NCBI GenBank assembly: GCA_902613275.1
Contig: CACMGM010000002.1
Location: forward strand, 40,709-104,708
Direction: 5' to 3'
Origin: an uncultured Alphaproteobacteria bacterium
Lineage (GTDB): Bacteria; Pseudomonadota; Alphaproteobacteria; HIMB59; GCA-002718135
DNA length: 64,000 nt
The stretch's first letter is position 1, and every line of letters begins with the position of its first letter. The position numbers and the translations under genes are program-made. Under the pieces are notes generated by a model. That model was not told the origin of the DNA and did not search any database. It saw only the letters and a program-made list of their open reading frames with translations. Shown one piece after another: positions 8,813-18,505 of this stretch.

Positions 8813-11322
8813 TTTATAACTAAGTTTACAATTTTGCCAGGAACATAAATTTCCCTGGCAATCTTTTTGCCAATTAAGTTCTTTTTGATTTTTTCATTAT
8901 TTTTTACAATTTCTAATACATTTTCCTTTGTAATTTTATCCTCAATTTCAATTATTTCTTTAGTTTTACCATTTATTTGTATAGCGATTTTTAGTTTTGT
9001 CTTTTTCTTTATATCTTCCAATGGCCAGCTCTGGTTTATACATAAAGTTTTATTTCCAAGATTTGACCATATCTCTTCACTTATGTGTGGAACAAAGGGC
9101 TGTAAAATAACTGACAGTTTCTCAAGAGACCACTTGAAGTTTTTTTGAGATATTTTACTTTTCATTAAAGCCTCGCTAAGAATATTTACAAATTCATATA
9201 TTTTTGCGACAGACTTATTAAACTGAAACGCTTCTATATTTTCTGAAACCTCATTAATAATGATTTTTAATTTATTTATAACACTGCCATCTTCTTCTTT
9301 TGTTAATTTAAAATTTTTAAACTTTTCTGTTAATTCGTATAATTTATTTATAAACTTAAAAGAAGCCGCTATACCAGTTTCAGTCCACTGCAGATCTCTT
9401 TCAGGAGGACTATCAGATAACATAAACCATCTTGCTGTATCTGCGCCGTATGATTCTATAATATCATTTGGATCAACAACATTTTTTTTCGATTTACTCA
9501 TTTTTTCAATTTTTCCAGTTTGAACTATTTGATTATTTTTATCTCTTAGTTCTCCATCAATTTTTTCAACATCTTTTGGCTCTATCCAATCACCACCTTT
9601 GTTTTTATATGTAACATGCGTTACCATTCCTTGTGTAAACAGGCCTTTAAAAGGCTCATCTAGATCAAAATAACCGAGATCTCTTAGAGCTTTAGTAAAA
9701 AATCTAGAATATAAAAGATGTAATATAGCATGCTCAATGCCCCCAATATACTGATCAACAGGTAACCAATAATTTATATCTTTTTTGTCAAATGGTTTGT
9801 CTAGTCTTGCATTACAATATCGGAAATAATACCAAGAAGACTCAAAAAAAGTATCAAAGGTATCTGTTTCTCTAACTGCTTTCATACCAGTTTTAGGACA
9901 AATAGTTTCTTTCCAACCAGGAATGCCATCTAAAGCACTAGATGATTCACTAAAATTTTTAATTTCTGGGAGTTTTACAGGAAGATCAGCTTCCTCAACA
10001 GTCAATATTTCCCCATCTTCTCTATAAATAACTGGAATTGGACAACCCCAAAACCTTTGTCTGGAAATACCCCAATCTCTTAACTTAAAATTTATTTTAC
10101 TTCTTCCAATATTTTTATTTTCTATCTCTTTGATTATTTTATCTTTTGCTTCATTAATACTAAGTCCATTTAATAATGGAGAATTTATCATAACCCCCCC
10201 ATCAGTGAATGCTTTCTCCTCAATTATGAAACTAGCTTCATCAATATTAATTGGTCTAACGACTGGAATTACATCAATGTTGTACTCTCTAGCAAAATCT
10301 AAATCTCTTTGATCATGTGCAGGACAGCCAAAAATTGCACCCAGACCATATTCTTTAAGAACAAAGTTAGCCACAAAAATTGGAATTTTTTTCCCTTCAA
10401 TAAACGGATGATATGCACTCAAACCAGTGTTAAACCCTCTTTTAACCTTATCAGGATTTAAACTTTCACAATCTTTAATAAATTTTTGTAAGCTAAGATT
10501 ATTTTTTGAAATTTTAGAAACTAGTTCATGCTCACTTGAAAGAGCTAAGAATGTTGCTCCATAAATTGTGTCTGGTCTGGTAGTAAAAATTTTTATTTTT
10601 GTTTTGTTTTCTGTGATATTAAAATCTATTTCTGCACCTACTGATTTACCAATCCAATTAGACTGCATCACCTTAACTTTATTTGGCCAGTTTTGTAAAT
10701 TATCTAAATCTTTTAAAAGTTCATCTGAATAATTACTAATCTTTAAAAACCATTGTGATAACTTTTTCTTTTCAACAATAGCACCTGATCTCCATCCTTT
10801 TCCATCTATAACTTGCTCATTTGCTAAGACTGTTTTGTCAACAGGATCCCAATTAACCTCAGCTTCTTTTTTATATGCAAGTCCCGACTTGTACATATCA
10901 ATAAAAAATTTTTGTTCATGTTTGTAATATTCTGGATGACATGTTGCAATCTCTCTATTCCAATCTAAAGACAAACCCATTTTCAAAAGTTGGTTTTTCA
11001 TTGTCCTAATATTTTGGTATGTCCAATTCTCAGGATGTTTTTTTTCAGTTAATGCGGCATTCTCAGCTGGAAGGCCAAAAGCATCCCAGCCCATAGGATG
11101 TAATACATTATAACCTTTCATCTTCTTGTATCTTGCTACCACATCTCCCAATGTATAGTTTCTGACATGCCCCATATGTATTTTTCCTGATGGATATGGA
11201 AACATTTCTAAAACATAAAATTTTTCTTTATTTTTATCTCTTGATGTTTGAAAGATTTTATTATTTGACCAAATCTCCTGCCATTTTTTTTCAACTACTT
11301 TATGATTGTATCGTGATGACAC
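8809..11322 (-). CDS. leuS: Leucyl-tRNA synthetase
   Basis: This class I aminoacyl-tRNA synthetase charges tRNA-Leu. At 837 residues it is a normal bacterial LeuS. The HIGH motif is HMGH (49-52) in [16 protein letters not shown]. The editing (CP1) domain contains [12 protein letters not shown], the hallmark threonine-rich editing segment. The second catalytic motif KMSKS is at 607-611, followed by an anticodon-binding helical domain and a C-terminal tail ending [11 protein letters not shown]. It lies 3 bp downstream of the DUF3576 lipoprotein gene and overlaps lptE by 4 bp. Confidence 0.98.
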   Translation of the reverse strand: MSSRYNHKVVEKKWQEIWSNNKIFQTSRDKNKEKFYVLEMFPYPSGKIHMGHVRNYTLGDVVARYKKMKGYNVLHPMGWDAFGLPAENAALTEKKHPENWTYQNIRTMKNQLLKMGLSLDWNREIATCHPEYYKHEQKFFIDMYKSGLAYKKEAEVNWDPVDKTVLANEQVIDGKGWRSGAIVEKKKLSQWFLKISNYSDELLKDLDNLQNWPNKVKVMQSNWIGKSVGAEIDFNITENKTKIKIFTTRPDTIYGATFLALSSEHELVSKISKNNLSLQKFIKDCESLNPDKVKRGFNTGLSAYHPFIEGKKIPIFVANFVLKEYGLGAIFGCPAHDQRDLDFAREYNIDVIPVVRPINIDEASFIIEEKAFTDGGVMINSPLLNGLSINEAKDKIIKEIENKNIGRSKINFKLRDWGISRQRFWGCPIPVIYREDGEILTVEEADLPVKLPEIKNFSESSSALDGIPGWKETICPKTGMKAVRETDTFDTFFESSWYYFRYCNARLDKPFDKKDINYWLPVDQYIGGIEHAILHLLYSRFFTKALRDLGYFDLDEPFKGLFTQGMVTHVTYKNKGGDWIEPKDVEKIDGELRDKNNQIVQTGKIEKMSKSKKNVVDPNDIIESYGADTARWFMLSDSPPERDLQWTETGIAASFKFINKLYELTEKFKNFKLTKEEDGSVINKLKIIINEVSENIEAFQFNKSVAKIYEFVNILSEALMKSKISQKNFKWSLEKLSVILQPFVPHISEEIWSNLGNKTLCINQSWPLEDIKKKTKLKIAIQINGKTKEIIEIEDKITKENVLEIVKNNEKIKKNLIGKKIAREIYVPGKIVNLVIK

Positions 11323-11325
11323 TTT

Positions 11326-11934
11326 TTAGCTTGATTGGAGTTTTAATTTTTTAGCTTTATTTAATATCGCGTTTTCTATCTTAATGTTATTTTCCTGTTC
11401 TGTTTTTATATTTACCCATTTGGGATTTTTAAATTCTTGGCAAAATGATGTCACTTTAAGGTTTTCAGTATTAAGTCTTTTACCGGTTATAAAAATATTT
11501 AGTTTGCATCTTTCATTTTCATTATTAGATGTTGAATACCAGTCAGTAATAATTGTACCCCCAACTTGATCTGCTGAGCTTAAGGGCATAAAATCTATTG
11601 TATCTAAAGCTGCCTTCCAAAGGAATGGATTAACTGACATTGTAATAGTCCCTACTGAAATGCCATTTTTTCCATCATTATCTATTATTCCACCCAATGA
11701 TATACCCCCTCCTTTACCAAGCAAACCCCCTCCAGTTTGAAGTCTAGTTTCCGCATCTCTCATAGCTAATTCCATATCAGACCCAGAATTAAAAAGAGTA
11801 CCAGACCTTTCAATAATTTCGTTTTTAGTTTGAGCTTTTGACCACATTTCCTCCATCTCCTCCTCACTTTTATTACTGTTACAAGAAAAAACAAAAAATA
11901 AAGTTAATATTAGGAGTGTTCGAGTAAAAATCAT
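11326..11934 (-). CDS. DUF3576-type lipoprotein
   Basis: This is a predicted lipoprotein of unknown function, here 202 residues. The chosen ATG at 11934 starts a signal peptide (MIFTRTLLILTLFFVFSC) with a lipobox Cys at residue 18. An in-frame ATG further upstream (11988) would run the gene into the porin terminator and put charged and aromatic residues in front of the signal peptide, so it is rejected. The mature protein has a glycine-rich stretch (GGGLLGKGGG) and the pattern VNPFLWKAALDTIDFMPLSS, characteristic of the DUF3576 family found just upstream of leuS in many alphaproteobacteria. An envelope role is inferred only from export and neighbours. Confidence 0.8.
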   Translation of the reverse strand: MIFTRTLLILTLFFVFSCNSNKSEEEMEEMWSKAQTKNEIIERSGTLFNSGSDMELAMRDAETRLQTGGGLLGKGGGISLGGIIDNDGKNGISVGTITMSVNPFLWKAALDTIDFMPLSSADQVGGTIITDWYSTSNNENERCKLNIFITGKRLNTENLKVTSFCQEFKNPKWVNIKTEQENNIKIENAILNKAKKLKLQSS

Positions 11935-11976
11935 GGATTTATAACTATTGCATTGAGGGCTAAATGTAAAACATAA

Positions 11977-12007
11977 AAAAAACGGCACTCGTTAAAGTGC
12001 CGTTTTT
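11977..12007 (-). terminator. Rho-independent terminator of the porin gene
   Basis: Just downstream of the porin stop, on the minus strand, a G+C-rich stem (AAAACGGCAC paired with GTGCCGTTTT) encloses an 8-base loop and runs into a T tract. In this A+T-rich DNA the stem stands out clearly. It separates the porin transcript from the DUF3576-leuS-lptE-holA transcript. Confidence 0.85.
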
Positions 12008-12026
12008 AAAGATATTAAATCTTTAA

Positions 12027-13073
12027 TTAAAATGCCATGTTAGCACCGATGTACCAAGCTGATCCATCGTCAGTAGAAGCGCCTTCATCACTTGCTTCTA
12101 AAGAAGTATAACCAAGTATTGCAGTTACACCAGAAGCTACAGCATATGAAACACTAGCAGAAGTAACATCTTTTGCATCATCAGATCCGCCAGATGAACC
12201 AATAGCGTTATCTTGTGCGTCACCTGAAGCGATACCAACATTAAACGTTAAACTACCAGATACATACTTTACACCAGCTGCCACAACGTCAGCGGTGATT
12301 TCATTTGCAGATGATAAACCTACACCAGCTTTATCACCATCAGCAAAACCAACAGCAACTGTTAAATCACCAGTTACAGCACTTAAGCCAACATGGTAAC
12401 CGTTAGTGTCGTTAGTTGCAGCAGTCGCTCCAGTTTTTGAACCTTCAGTTTGTGAAATACCACCACCAAGAGTTAAAGTGCTGTCACCAAGATCAGTAAC
12501 ATAAGTAGCACCTAAAGCTAAGTGACTGTCAACTCTGTAAGTTGCAGTGTTAGCAGCACCTGAGTCTGTAGAAGCTGAGAAAGACATTTTTAGTCCATCA
12601 GCAATGAAATCAGAAGCTGTGTGATATTCAAAACCTAGGTCTGTTGAGTCAGTAGCAAAATCTAAACCAGTTTCTGAAGCGTTAGTTGATGTAGTAGCTA
12701 CACCCTCTGCACCAGCTGAATCTGGAATTGATACTGCATGTGATCCAGATGCGTTACCAGCAGATATTAAGTCAAGCTTAGAGCCATCAGTAAAAGCTAA
12801 AGTAAATCCAGCATCTACATCACCAGAACCACTATTTTCATCCATTAGCTTAAAACTTGAAGAAATAGTCATTCCACCGTCAGTAGTTTCTGATAATGAT
12901 ACAGTAAAGTTATTATCATTAATTTGGGCATTAGTATCTGTTCCACCTGTTGGTGAATCAAACTCCATACCAGTTTGATGGTTACCACTCATAGTAGCTG
13001 TTACAGCTTCAGCAACTGAAGCAGCACCAAGCGTAGAAACTAGAGCAGTACCCATTAATAGTTCTTTTTTCAT
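12027..13073 (-). CDS. Major outer-membrane porin (general diffusion porin-like)
   Basis: The 348-residue protein has a signal peptide MKKELLMGTALVSTLGAASVAEA and a mature part of alternating strands rich in Gly, Ser, Thr, Ala and Asp, almost free of Cys. It ends in a C-terminal Phe (GANMAF), the recognition signal for the BAM complex. These are the marks of a 16-stranded trimeric porin of the alphaproteobacterial Gram-negative porin type. Base composition and codon use are visibly richer in G+C than the neighbours. It also has a clear Shine-Dalgarno GGAG and its own terminator, all pointing to very high expression. It probably admits small nutrients; the substrate is not deducible. Confidence 0.88.
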   Translation of the reverse strand: MKKELLMGTALVSTLGAASVAEAVTATMSGNHQTGMEFDSPTGGTDTNAQINDNNFTVSLSETTDGGMTISSSFKLMDENSGSGDVDAGFTLAFTDGSKLDLISAGNASGSHAVSIPDSAGAEGVATTSTNASETGLDFATDSTDLGFEYHTASDFIADGLKMSFSASTDSGAANTATYRVDSHLALGATYVTDLGDSTLTLGGGISQTEGSKTGATAATNDTNGYHVGLSAVTGDLTVAVGFADGDKAGVGLSSANEITADVVAAGVKYVSGSLTFNVGIASGDAQDNAIGSSGGSDDAKDVTSASVSYAVASGVTAILGYTSLEASDEGASTDDGSAWYIGANMAF

Positions 13074-13078
13074 AATTA

Positions 13079-13129
13079 CTCCTTTTGAGTTAATGAATAT
13101 TCATTAAATACAAGCATCAAACTTGTATT
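13079..13129 (-). promoter_or_regulatory. Porin 5' leader with ribosome binding site and two dyads
   Basis: On the minus strand the porin ATG is preceded by GGAG (13079-13082), one of the few clear Shine-Dalgarno sequences in the window. Immediately upstream lie a perfect 16 bp palindrome TAATGAATATTCATTA (13091-13106) and a second dyad, AATACAAG (13107-13114) with CTTGTATT (13122-13129). These could be regulator operators or, if transcribed, mRNA hairpins that protect the 5' end. The sequence does not decide between these. Confidence 0.6.
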
Positions 13130-13200
13130 AAAAATGTTAATATTTAAAAATTGAATATATTTCAAAAAAAGCTTAATAATTTATTATACTTTTTTGGATT

Positions 13201-13869
13201 ATGTTGTTTTTTTACAACAATATGTACAATATGTTTAATATAAAAAAATATAATGAAATAAGGGAAAATTTAAAAAAATATAGCAATTCTGGGGAAATTG
13301 TAGCAATATCAAAAAATCATCCTGTTGAAAGTGTTTTGGATGCTATAAATTATGGCGTTTGCACATTTGGTGAAAATAAGGTCCAAGAGGCAAAAGAGAA
13401 ATTTACAAAAATTAAGCAAACAAACCCAAAAATTGAATTACACCTTACAGGACCACTTCAATCAAACAAAGTTAAAAACGCCATTTCATTATTTGATGTT
13501 TTTCACACCATTGATAGAGAAAAAATTGCTAAAGAGATTTCCAAACACCAAGCTTTGATAAAAAACAAAAAATTTTTTATACAAATTAATACAGGAAAAG
13601 AACAATCTAAAAGTGGAATTTTCCCTGAGGAGTTCAAAGATTTTTTATTTTTTTTAAAAAACGAAATTAATTTATCAGTTAGTGGCTTGATGTGTATACC
13701 CCCTATTGACGAAGACCCAAAATATCATTTTAATATACTTAAGGTTTTAGCTAATAAATACGATATAAATGAGCTGAGTATTGGCATGAGCAGTGATTAT
13801 CAAGAGGCCTTAGAGTTTAACCCAACATACATTAGGCTTGGAACAATTTTATTCGGTAAAAGAAATTGA
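13201..13869 (+). CDS. YggS/PLPBP-type pyridoxal phosphate homeostasis protein
   Basis: This is a single-domain TIM-barrel PLP-binding protein related to the N-terminal domain of alanine racemase, without known enzyme activity. The family keeps free pyridoxal phosphate and amino-acid pools balanced. The 222 residues contain the PLP-lysine segment VAISKNHP (Lys at about 38), FGENKVQEAKEKF, HLTGPLQSNK, QINTGKEQSKSGI, GLMCIPP and the C-terminal phosphate-binding GMSSDYQEAL and IRLGTILFG. Three in-frame ATGs (13201, 13222, 13231) precede the conserved part; the third fits the family length best, but no ribosome binding site decides. The 3' end overlaps the next gene by 4 bp. Confidence 0.93.
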   Translation: MLFFYNNMYNMFNIKKYNEIRENLKKYSNSGEIVAISKNHPVESVLDAINYGVCTFGENKVQEAKEKFTKIKQTNPKIELHLTGPLQSNKVKNAISLFDVFHTIDREKIAKEISKHQALIKNKKFFIQINTGKEQSKSGIFPEEFKDFLFFLKNEINLSVSGLMCIPPIDEDPKYHFNILKVLANKYDINELSIGMSSDYQEALEFNPTYIRLGTILFGKRN

Positions 13870-14465
13870 AAAATAAAATAATGATTTTTTCTAATAATAA
13901 GACTAATCATTTTTTAGGCAAATTATTGCCCGAATACGAATTAAGTTTTTCTAACCTGGAAGAGATTATATATTCTATCGAAAATACAACCCCAAACATA
14001 ATTATTATTAACAAAAATGATGACAAAAATATTGTAAATTTCGATATTTTAAATGATAATTATTTGTTGTTCTATAATTCAAAGATTATAAACTTCCCTT
14101 CAAAATTTGAGAATGTACTAAAAACACCCCTATCAATTAAAAACTTAAGAAATGTAATTGAAAATTTTATTGAAAATCTAAAAATCAAATTTCATGATAT
14201 TACAATTGTAAATGAAAAATTAACTAATATAAAAAATAATTTACATTGTTATCTTACTAAAGCAGAAATAGAAATACTTATTTATTTAATAAGAGAAAAA
14301 GTAGTAAATAAAAATCATGTTAAAGAAAATATCTTAAATATTAAGACTAGTGTACAGACCAATTCTCTTGAAAGCCATCTAACAAGAATTAGAAAGAAAA
14401 TGAACAAAATCGAAACCTCTGTAAAAATACACTCTAGAAGTGAAAAATTGTTTATTACTATTTAG
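13866..14465 (+). CDS. OmpR/PhoB-like winged-helix regulator with degenerate receiver half
   Basis: The C-terminal 75 residues fit the OmpR/PhoB DNA-binding domain: LTKAEIEILIYLIREKVVNK, then a helix ending SLESHLTRIRKKM, where the family has 'vdvhIsrLRkKL', and a closing beta hairpin SRSEKLFITI. The N-terminal 120 residues have the length and beta/alpha rhythm of a receiver, but I cannot find the acidic pocket, phospho-acceptor Asp and conserved Lys in register. Signalling may therefore be phosphorylation-independent. The start is TTG overlapping the upstream stop (an ATG at 13881 is the alternative). It converges on lolA. The target genes are unknown. Confidence 0.65.
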   Translation: MKNKIMIFSNNKTNHFLGKLLPEYELSFSNLEEIIYSIENTTPNIIIINKNDDKNIVNFDILNDNYLLFYNSKIINFPSKFENVLKTPLSIKNLRNVIENFIENLKIKFHDITIVNEKLTNIKNNLHCYLTKAEIEILIYLIREKVVNKNHVKENILNIKTSVQTNSLESHLTRIRKKMNKIETSVKIHSRSEKLFITI

Positions 14466-15058
14466 TCGAAAAACTTTGGGTTTATAAGTTTGAATAATTT
14501 TTTATCAAAATCTTGATTATAATTATGATTATAAATTGATATTTTAATAACCTCTTCATTAATTACTATCTCAATACCCCTTAGTATTAATGGGTTTTTT
14601 TCGAAATAAACTCTGATGAAAAACTCTTTTTGTTCATTATCAACACCTTTTTTTTGAAGAATTAGTTCATTATTATTAACTATTATTGTTCCATCATCAA
14701 AAAAAAGAGGATTCCTAAAAATATCATAAAAAAACCATGCGTTTGTATTTTTTGGATTGAAGAATTCATCTTCATCTAATTCATAATCATAATACATGGC
14801 CTTTTCTTCATCTAAAATTATCAAAATCTTAGTTGGAGATAAATACTCAGCTCTAACTCTCTTTTCACCAATATATATCTTTCCTTCACTAAAATTTTCT
14901 CCATCAATTTGTAAAAATGAAGCAGAAAATTTTTTTAATGTATATAAATAGCTTAAAACTTTTGTTTTATCGTCGGCATTTGAAAAAGCTTTGTAAGAAA
15001 TTAAAATAAAACAAATAATAAAAAAATTAAATAAATACCGTTCATTTTTTAAGGACAT
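14462..15058 (-). CDS. lolA: Outer-membrane lipoprotein carrier LolA
   Basis: LolA shuttles lipoproteins through the periplasm from the LolCDE transporter to the outer membrane. The protein (198 residues from the ATG at 15058) has an N-terminal signal peptide ending near KAFSNA. Family features follow: LKKFSASFLQ, the strand GKIYIGEKRVRAEY where LolA has 'Gxlxixrpgkfrwey', and DYELDEDEF. A frame from 15085 is also open, but its extra residues precede a better signal peptide start. It overlaps the 3' end of ftsK by 17 bp; ftsK-lolA adjacency is common in alphaproteobacteria. Confidence 0.85.
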   Translation of the reverse strand: MSLKNERYLFNFFIICFILISYKAFSNADDKTKVLSYLYTLKKFSASFLQIDGENFSEGKIYIGEKRVRAEYLSPTKILIILDEEKAMYYDYELDEDEFFNPKNTNAWFFYDIFRNPLFFDDGTIIVNNNELILQKKGVDNEQKEFFIRVYFEKNPLILRGIEIVINEEVIKISIYNHNYNQDFDKKLFKLINPKFFD

Positions 15059-17276
15059 GTCTTTTACCTGCATTATTTGCTTCACTTATTATTCCATCAT
15101 TTTCCATTTTTTCTACTATTCTTGCGGCTCTATTATAACCAATCTGAAGATACCTTTGTATATAGCTCGTTGATACCTTTTGTTGTTTAATAACTATATC
15201 AACAGCCTTACTATAAAGATCATCATTATTATTAGATATTAAATCATCATTGGTTGAAAGATTTATTTCTTCTTCTGATAAAGAAATTTCTTTTTTGTAA
15301 TCAAATGTTGATTGTTGTTTTATAAAACTAACAACTTTTTCGACCTCACTTTCTGATACATAGCCTCCATGAAGCCTTTTAATAATTCCACCATTCTCCA
15401 AAAACAACATGTCACCACTTCCCAACAATTGTTCAGCGCCCATTTCATTTAGTATTGTCCTACTATCGAACTTGCTAGAGACTTTATAACTAATACGACT
15501 AGGAAAGTTTGCTTTTATTGTTCCTGTAATTACGTCTACACTAGGTCTCTGAGTAGCTGTAATTAGGTGAATGCCAGAGGCCCTGGCCATTTGTGCCAAT
15601 CTTTGAACTAATGATTCAACCTCTTTGCCAGCAACCATCATTAGATCTGCCATTTCATCTATTACAACAACTATGAAAGGCATTTTTTCAAGAAGAATTT
15701 CTTGTTTTTCTATGATGGGCATTCTTGTTTCATCATCAATACCAGTTTGAACTTCTCTATATAGTTTTCTTCCTGATGAAATAGTTCTCAAAACCTTTTC
15801 GTTGTAAGAATCAATATTTTTAACATTTAGGGAGCTCATCAACTTATATCTATTTTCCATCTCCCTAACTACCCACTTAAGAGCAAACACAGCCTTTTTT
15901 GGATCTGTAACTACAGGTGTTAATAAATGAGGTATATCTTCATAAATACTTAGTTCCAACATTTTAGGATCAATTAAGATCAATTTGCACTCATTAGGTT
16001 TAAACTTGTAAAGTATACTTAAAATCATTGTATTAATACCTACAGATTTTCCTGAACCGGTTGTTCCAGCAATTAAAAGATGAGGCATTCTTACTAAGTT
16101 TGCAAAAACACTTTTACCAGATATGTCTTTACCAAGAGCTAATTTAAGAGAGTCTTCTTCAATTTCAAATTGTTGTTCTTCAATTAAATCACCAAACAAA
16201 ACACTATCTCTTTTTGTATTTGGAATTTCAATTCCTAAACTGGTCTTTCCTGGTTGAGTTGAAATTCTTGCTGAAATAGATGACATTGCTCTGGCAATGT
16301 CATCTGATAAACCTATTACTTTACTTGATTTTATACCAGCACTTGGAACAAACTCAAACAATGTAACAATTGGACCACTGCTATAGCCAATAATCTTTCC
16401 CTCAACGCCATATTCTGAAAGTGTTTTTTCTAATTTTATAGCGGCATCTCTATTTATTTTATCAATCTCTCGAGTTTTATTATCTTTAAGATTTGATTTT
16501 GATAGCAAATCTTTTGTAGGAAGACTAAAGCTAAAATTATCTAACTCAAGTTGCTTATTCCCTTTAGGCTTTATAATATTTTTTTTATTTAAATTTACAT
16601 AATTTCTATTCTTAATCGTTGGCTCACTCCTTGAGACTTTCTTTGGATTACTTTTTTTAAATTTTACATATTTTACTAAATTAAATATAATGAATAAAAT
16701 TTTGAAATATTTTAATATCTTGAAGAAAGATATAATTTTATTTATCCAAGAATAATTTATTTTAAAGGAAAATATTACTAAAAATATTCCAAATATTAAA
16801 AGTAAAAAATTTACAAAAAAATATATAAATATATTTTCTATTAAACTTAATTTAATGTTTGAGGATAAGTCTAGTATAAATTGAGATATTAAACCTCTCT
16901 CAAAGTAAATTCCATTGATCGATCTTAAGGAAACATTAATAACTATTATTCCTAATAAGTTTGATAAAAACCTAAAAATAATTAGTCGGCTCACTATACC
17001 TAAAGAAGATTTTACACCCTCTATTATAATTAAAAAGGCCAATACGTAGCTTAATGTACCAATAAATATTAATGAGTAACTTGATAAATATGCACCAAAA
17101 AAACCTATAATATTTTTGATTTCATTATCATCTATGTTGTTATTTAATTGATTAAATCCCGGATCACTTTGAGAGTATGAATATAGGCTAACAAGATATA
17201 TTAAACCAAAACCAAATAAAACAACTCCAATAAAAAATTTAATGATAAAATTTCGAAAAGAACCATACTTGAACAT
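15042..17276 (-). CDS. ftsK: DNA translocase FtsK
   Basis: FtsK is the septum-anchored DNA pump that clears and aligns the chromosome termini at division and activates XerCD. The 744-residue protein has four hydrophobic membrane segments in its first 170 residues and a short lysine/asparagine-rich linker (about 205-275). The motor domain has Walker A GTTGSGKS (404-411), LIDPKMLELSIYEDIPHLL and Walker B VVIDEMADLM. It ends in the gamma winged-helix domain that reads polar KOPS sequences (SYIQRYLQIGYNRAARIVE). The linker is much shorter than in E. coli, as in other small genomes. It diverges from the ubiquinone hydroxylase gene. Confidence 0.96.
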   Translation of the reverse strand: MFKYGSFRNFIIKFFIGVVLFGFGLIYLVSLYSYSQSDPGFNQLNNNIDDNEIKNIIGFFGAYLSSYSLIFIGTLSYVLAFLIIIEGVKSSLGIVSRLIIFRFLSNLLGIIVINVSLRSINGIYFERGLISQFILDLSSNIKLSLIENIFIYFFVNFLLLIFGIFLVIFSFKINYSWINKIISFFKILKYFKILFIIFNLVKYVKFKKSNPKKVSRSEPTIKNRNYVNLNKKNIIKPKGNKQLELDNFSFSLPTKDLLSKSNLKDNKTREIDKINRDAAIKLEKTLSEYGVEGKIIGYSSGPIVTLFEFVPSAGIKSSKVIGLSDDIARAMSSISARISTQPGKTSLGIEIPNTKRDSVLFGDLIEEQQFEIEEDSLKLALGKDISGKSVFANLVRMPHLLIAGTTGSGKSVGINTMILSILYKFKPNECKLILIDPKMLELSIYEDIPHLLTPVVTDPKKAVFALKWVVREMENRYKLMSSLNVKNIDSYNEKVLRTISSGRKLYREVQTGIDDETRMPIIEKQEILLEKMPFIVVVIDEMADLMMVAGKEVESLVQRLAQMARASGIHLITATQRPSVDVITGTIKANFPSRISYKVSSKFDSRTILNEMGAEQLLGSGDMLFLENGGIIKRLHGGYVSESEVEKVVSFIKQQSTFDYKKEISLSEEEINLSTNDDLISNNNDDLYSKAVDIVIKQQKVSTSYIQRYLQIGYNRAARIVEKMENDGIISEANNAGKRHVLKK

Positions 17277-17323
17277 ATAGTTAGATTGTAATACATTTAG
17301 ATTATGTTAATTCGAAGAAAATT

Positions 17324-18505
17324 ATGAAAGAAATTAATTCAAATGTAAATGTCGTAGGAGGCGGGCTGATAGGGGCTGTTACAGCTTATTCACTTTCTAA
17401 ACTTGGTAATAAAGTAGTAGTTTTAGAGAAAAATGCTAAATTTAATCACAAAAACATTTTAGATAAAAGGACAACAGCGATTTCAGAAGGTACAAAAAAA
17501 TTTCTTGAAGAAATAAATATTTGGAATGAAATTGGTGTTTATGCGGAACCAATAAAAAATATTCAAATAATAGACAGAAATCAATCAAACAAAATTTATT
17601 TTGACAATCAAAGAAGAAATTCCAATCTCGGATATATAGTTAAAAATGAGTTTATACTTGATTGCTTGTATAAAAAATTACAAAAACAAAAAAATGTAGA
17701 AATTTTTAACAATGTTTCCGTTAAAGATATTTTTTATCAAGGCAACAAGATTGTAGCTAAGCAAGATAATTTATATTTTAATACAAATATTTTATTTGCG
17801 TGCGATGGGAAAAATAGTTCAGTAAGAAAAATTTTTAAAACTCCAATTTTTAGAAAAGATTATAAAAAAAAAGCAATTGTAATAAATTTTTATCACTCAA
17901 AGAATCACAATAACACCGCTTACGAGTTCTTCTTTAAAAATGGACCCCTTGCAATCTTACCTATGCAAAAAAATAAAAATCAGTTTCAAAGTTCCATAGT
18001 TTGGACAAACACTAATAAATTTATACACGAATTACTTTCTTTAGATGACAATAGTATTATTTCTATTCTAAATGAAAAGACACAAGGAAGTGTAGGCAAG
18101 ATAAAAAAAATAATTACCAAACAATTTTTTCCTTTAAAAGCTCATTTAAACTCTAAATTTTTTGAGAATAGAATTATTTATTTAGGTGACTCAGCCCATT
18201 CATTTCATCCAATTGCAGGGCAAGGATGGAATCTAGGTATGCAAGATGTAGAAAGTGTATATAATCTTGTTAAAAAATATAACTCCCTAGGTTTGGAATT
18301 AGGAGATGAAATATTTTGTAAAGAATTTCAGAAAAATAATTTTTTCAGAGCTTACAGGCTGTATCAAATTACTGATAAAGTTGATAGTGTCTTTAAATTT
18401 GACAATACAATTTTTAATTATGCAAGATTTTCAGCTATCAATTTAATAGAGAAAAGTAAAAAATTAAAAAATCAGATAAGTGATTTTGCTATGGGTGTTA
18501 ATTAA
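17324..18505 (+). CDS. UbiH/UbiF/Coq6-type FAD-dependent hydroxylase
   Basis: This is a flavoprotein monooxygenase of the family that hydroxylates the ubiquinone ring. The N-terminal FAD motif VVGGGLIGAVTAYSLSKLG occurs at about residues 10-28, followed by a charged acceptor (LEKN). The second FAD motif GDSAHSFHPIAGQGWNLGMQD is typical of UbiH/UbiF (here split as GDSAHSFHPIAGQG and WNLGMQD). At 393 residues the length is normal. Which ring position it acts on cannot be told from sequence alone because alphaproteobacterial enzymes of this group are often broad. The 3' end overlaps the convergent Lon-domain gene by 8 bp. Confidence 0.88.
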   Translation: MKEINSNVNVVGGGLIGAVTAYSLSKLGNKVVVLEKNAKFNHKNILDKRTTAISEGTKKFLEEINIWNEIGVYAEPIKNIQIIDRNQSNKIYFDNQRRNSNLGYIVKNEFILDCLYKKLQKQKNVEIFNNVSVKDIFYQGNKIVAKQDNLYFNTNILFACDGKNSSVRKIFKTPIFRKDYKKKAIVINFYHSKNHNNTAYEFFFKNGPLAILPMQKNKNQFQSSIVWTNTNKFIHELLSLDDNSIISILNEKTQGSVGKIKKIITKQFFPLKAHLNSKFFENRIIYLGDSAHSFHPIAGQGWNLGMQDVESVYNLVKKYNSLGLELGDEIFCKEFQKNNFFRAYRLYQITDKVDSVFKFDNTIFNYARFSAINLIEKSKKLKNQISDFAMGVN

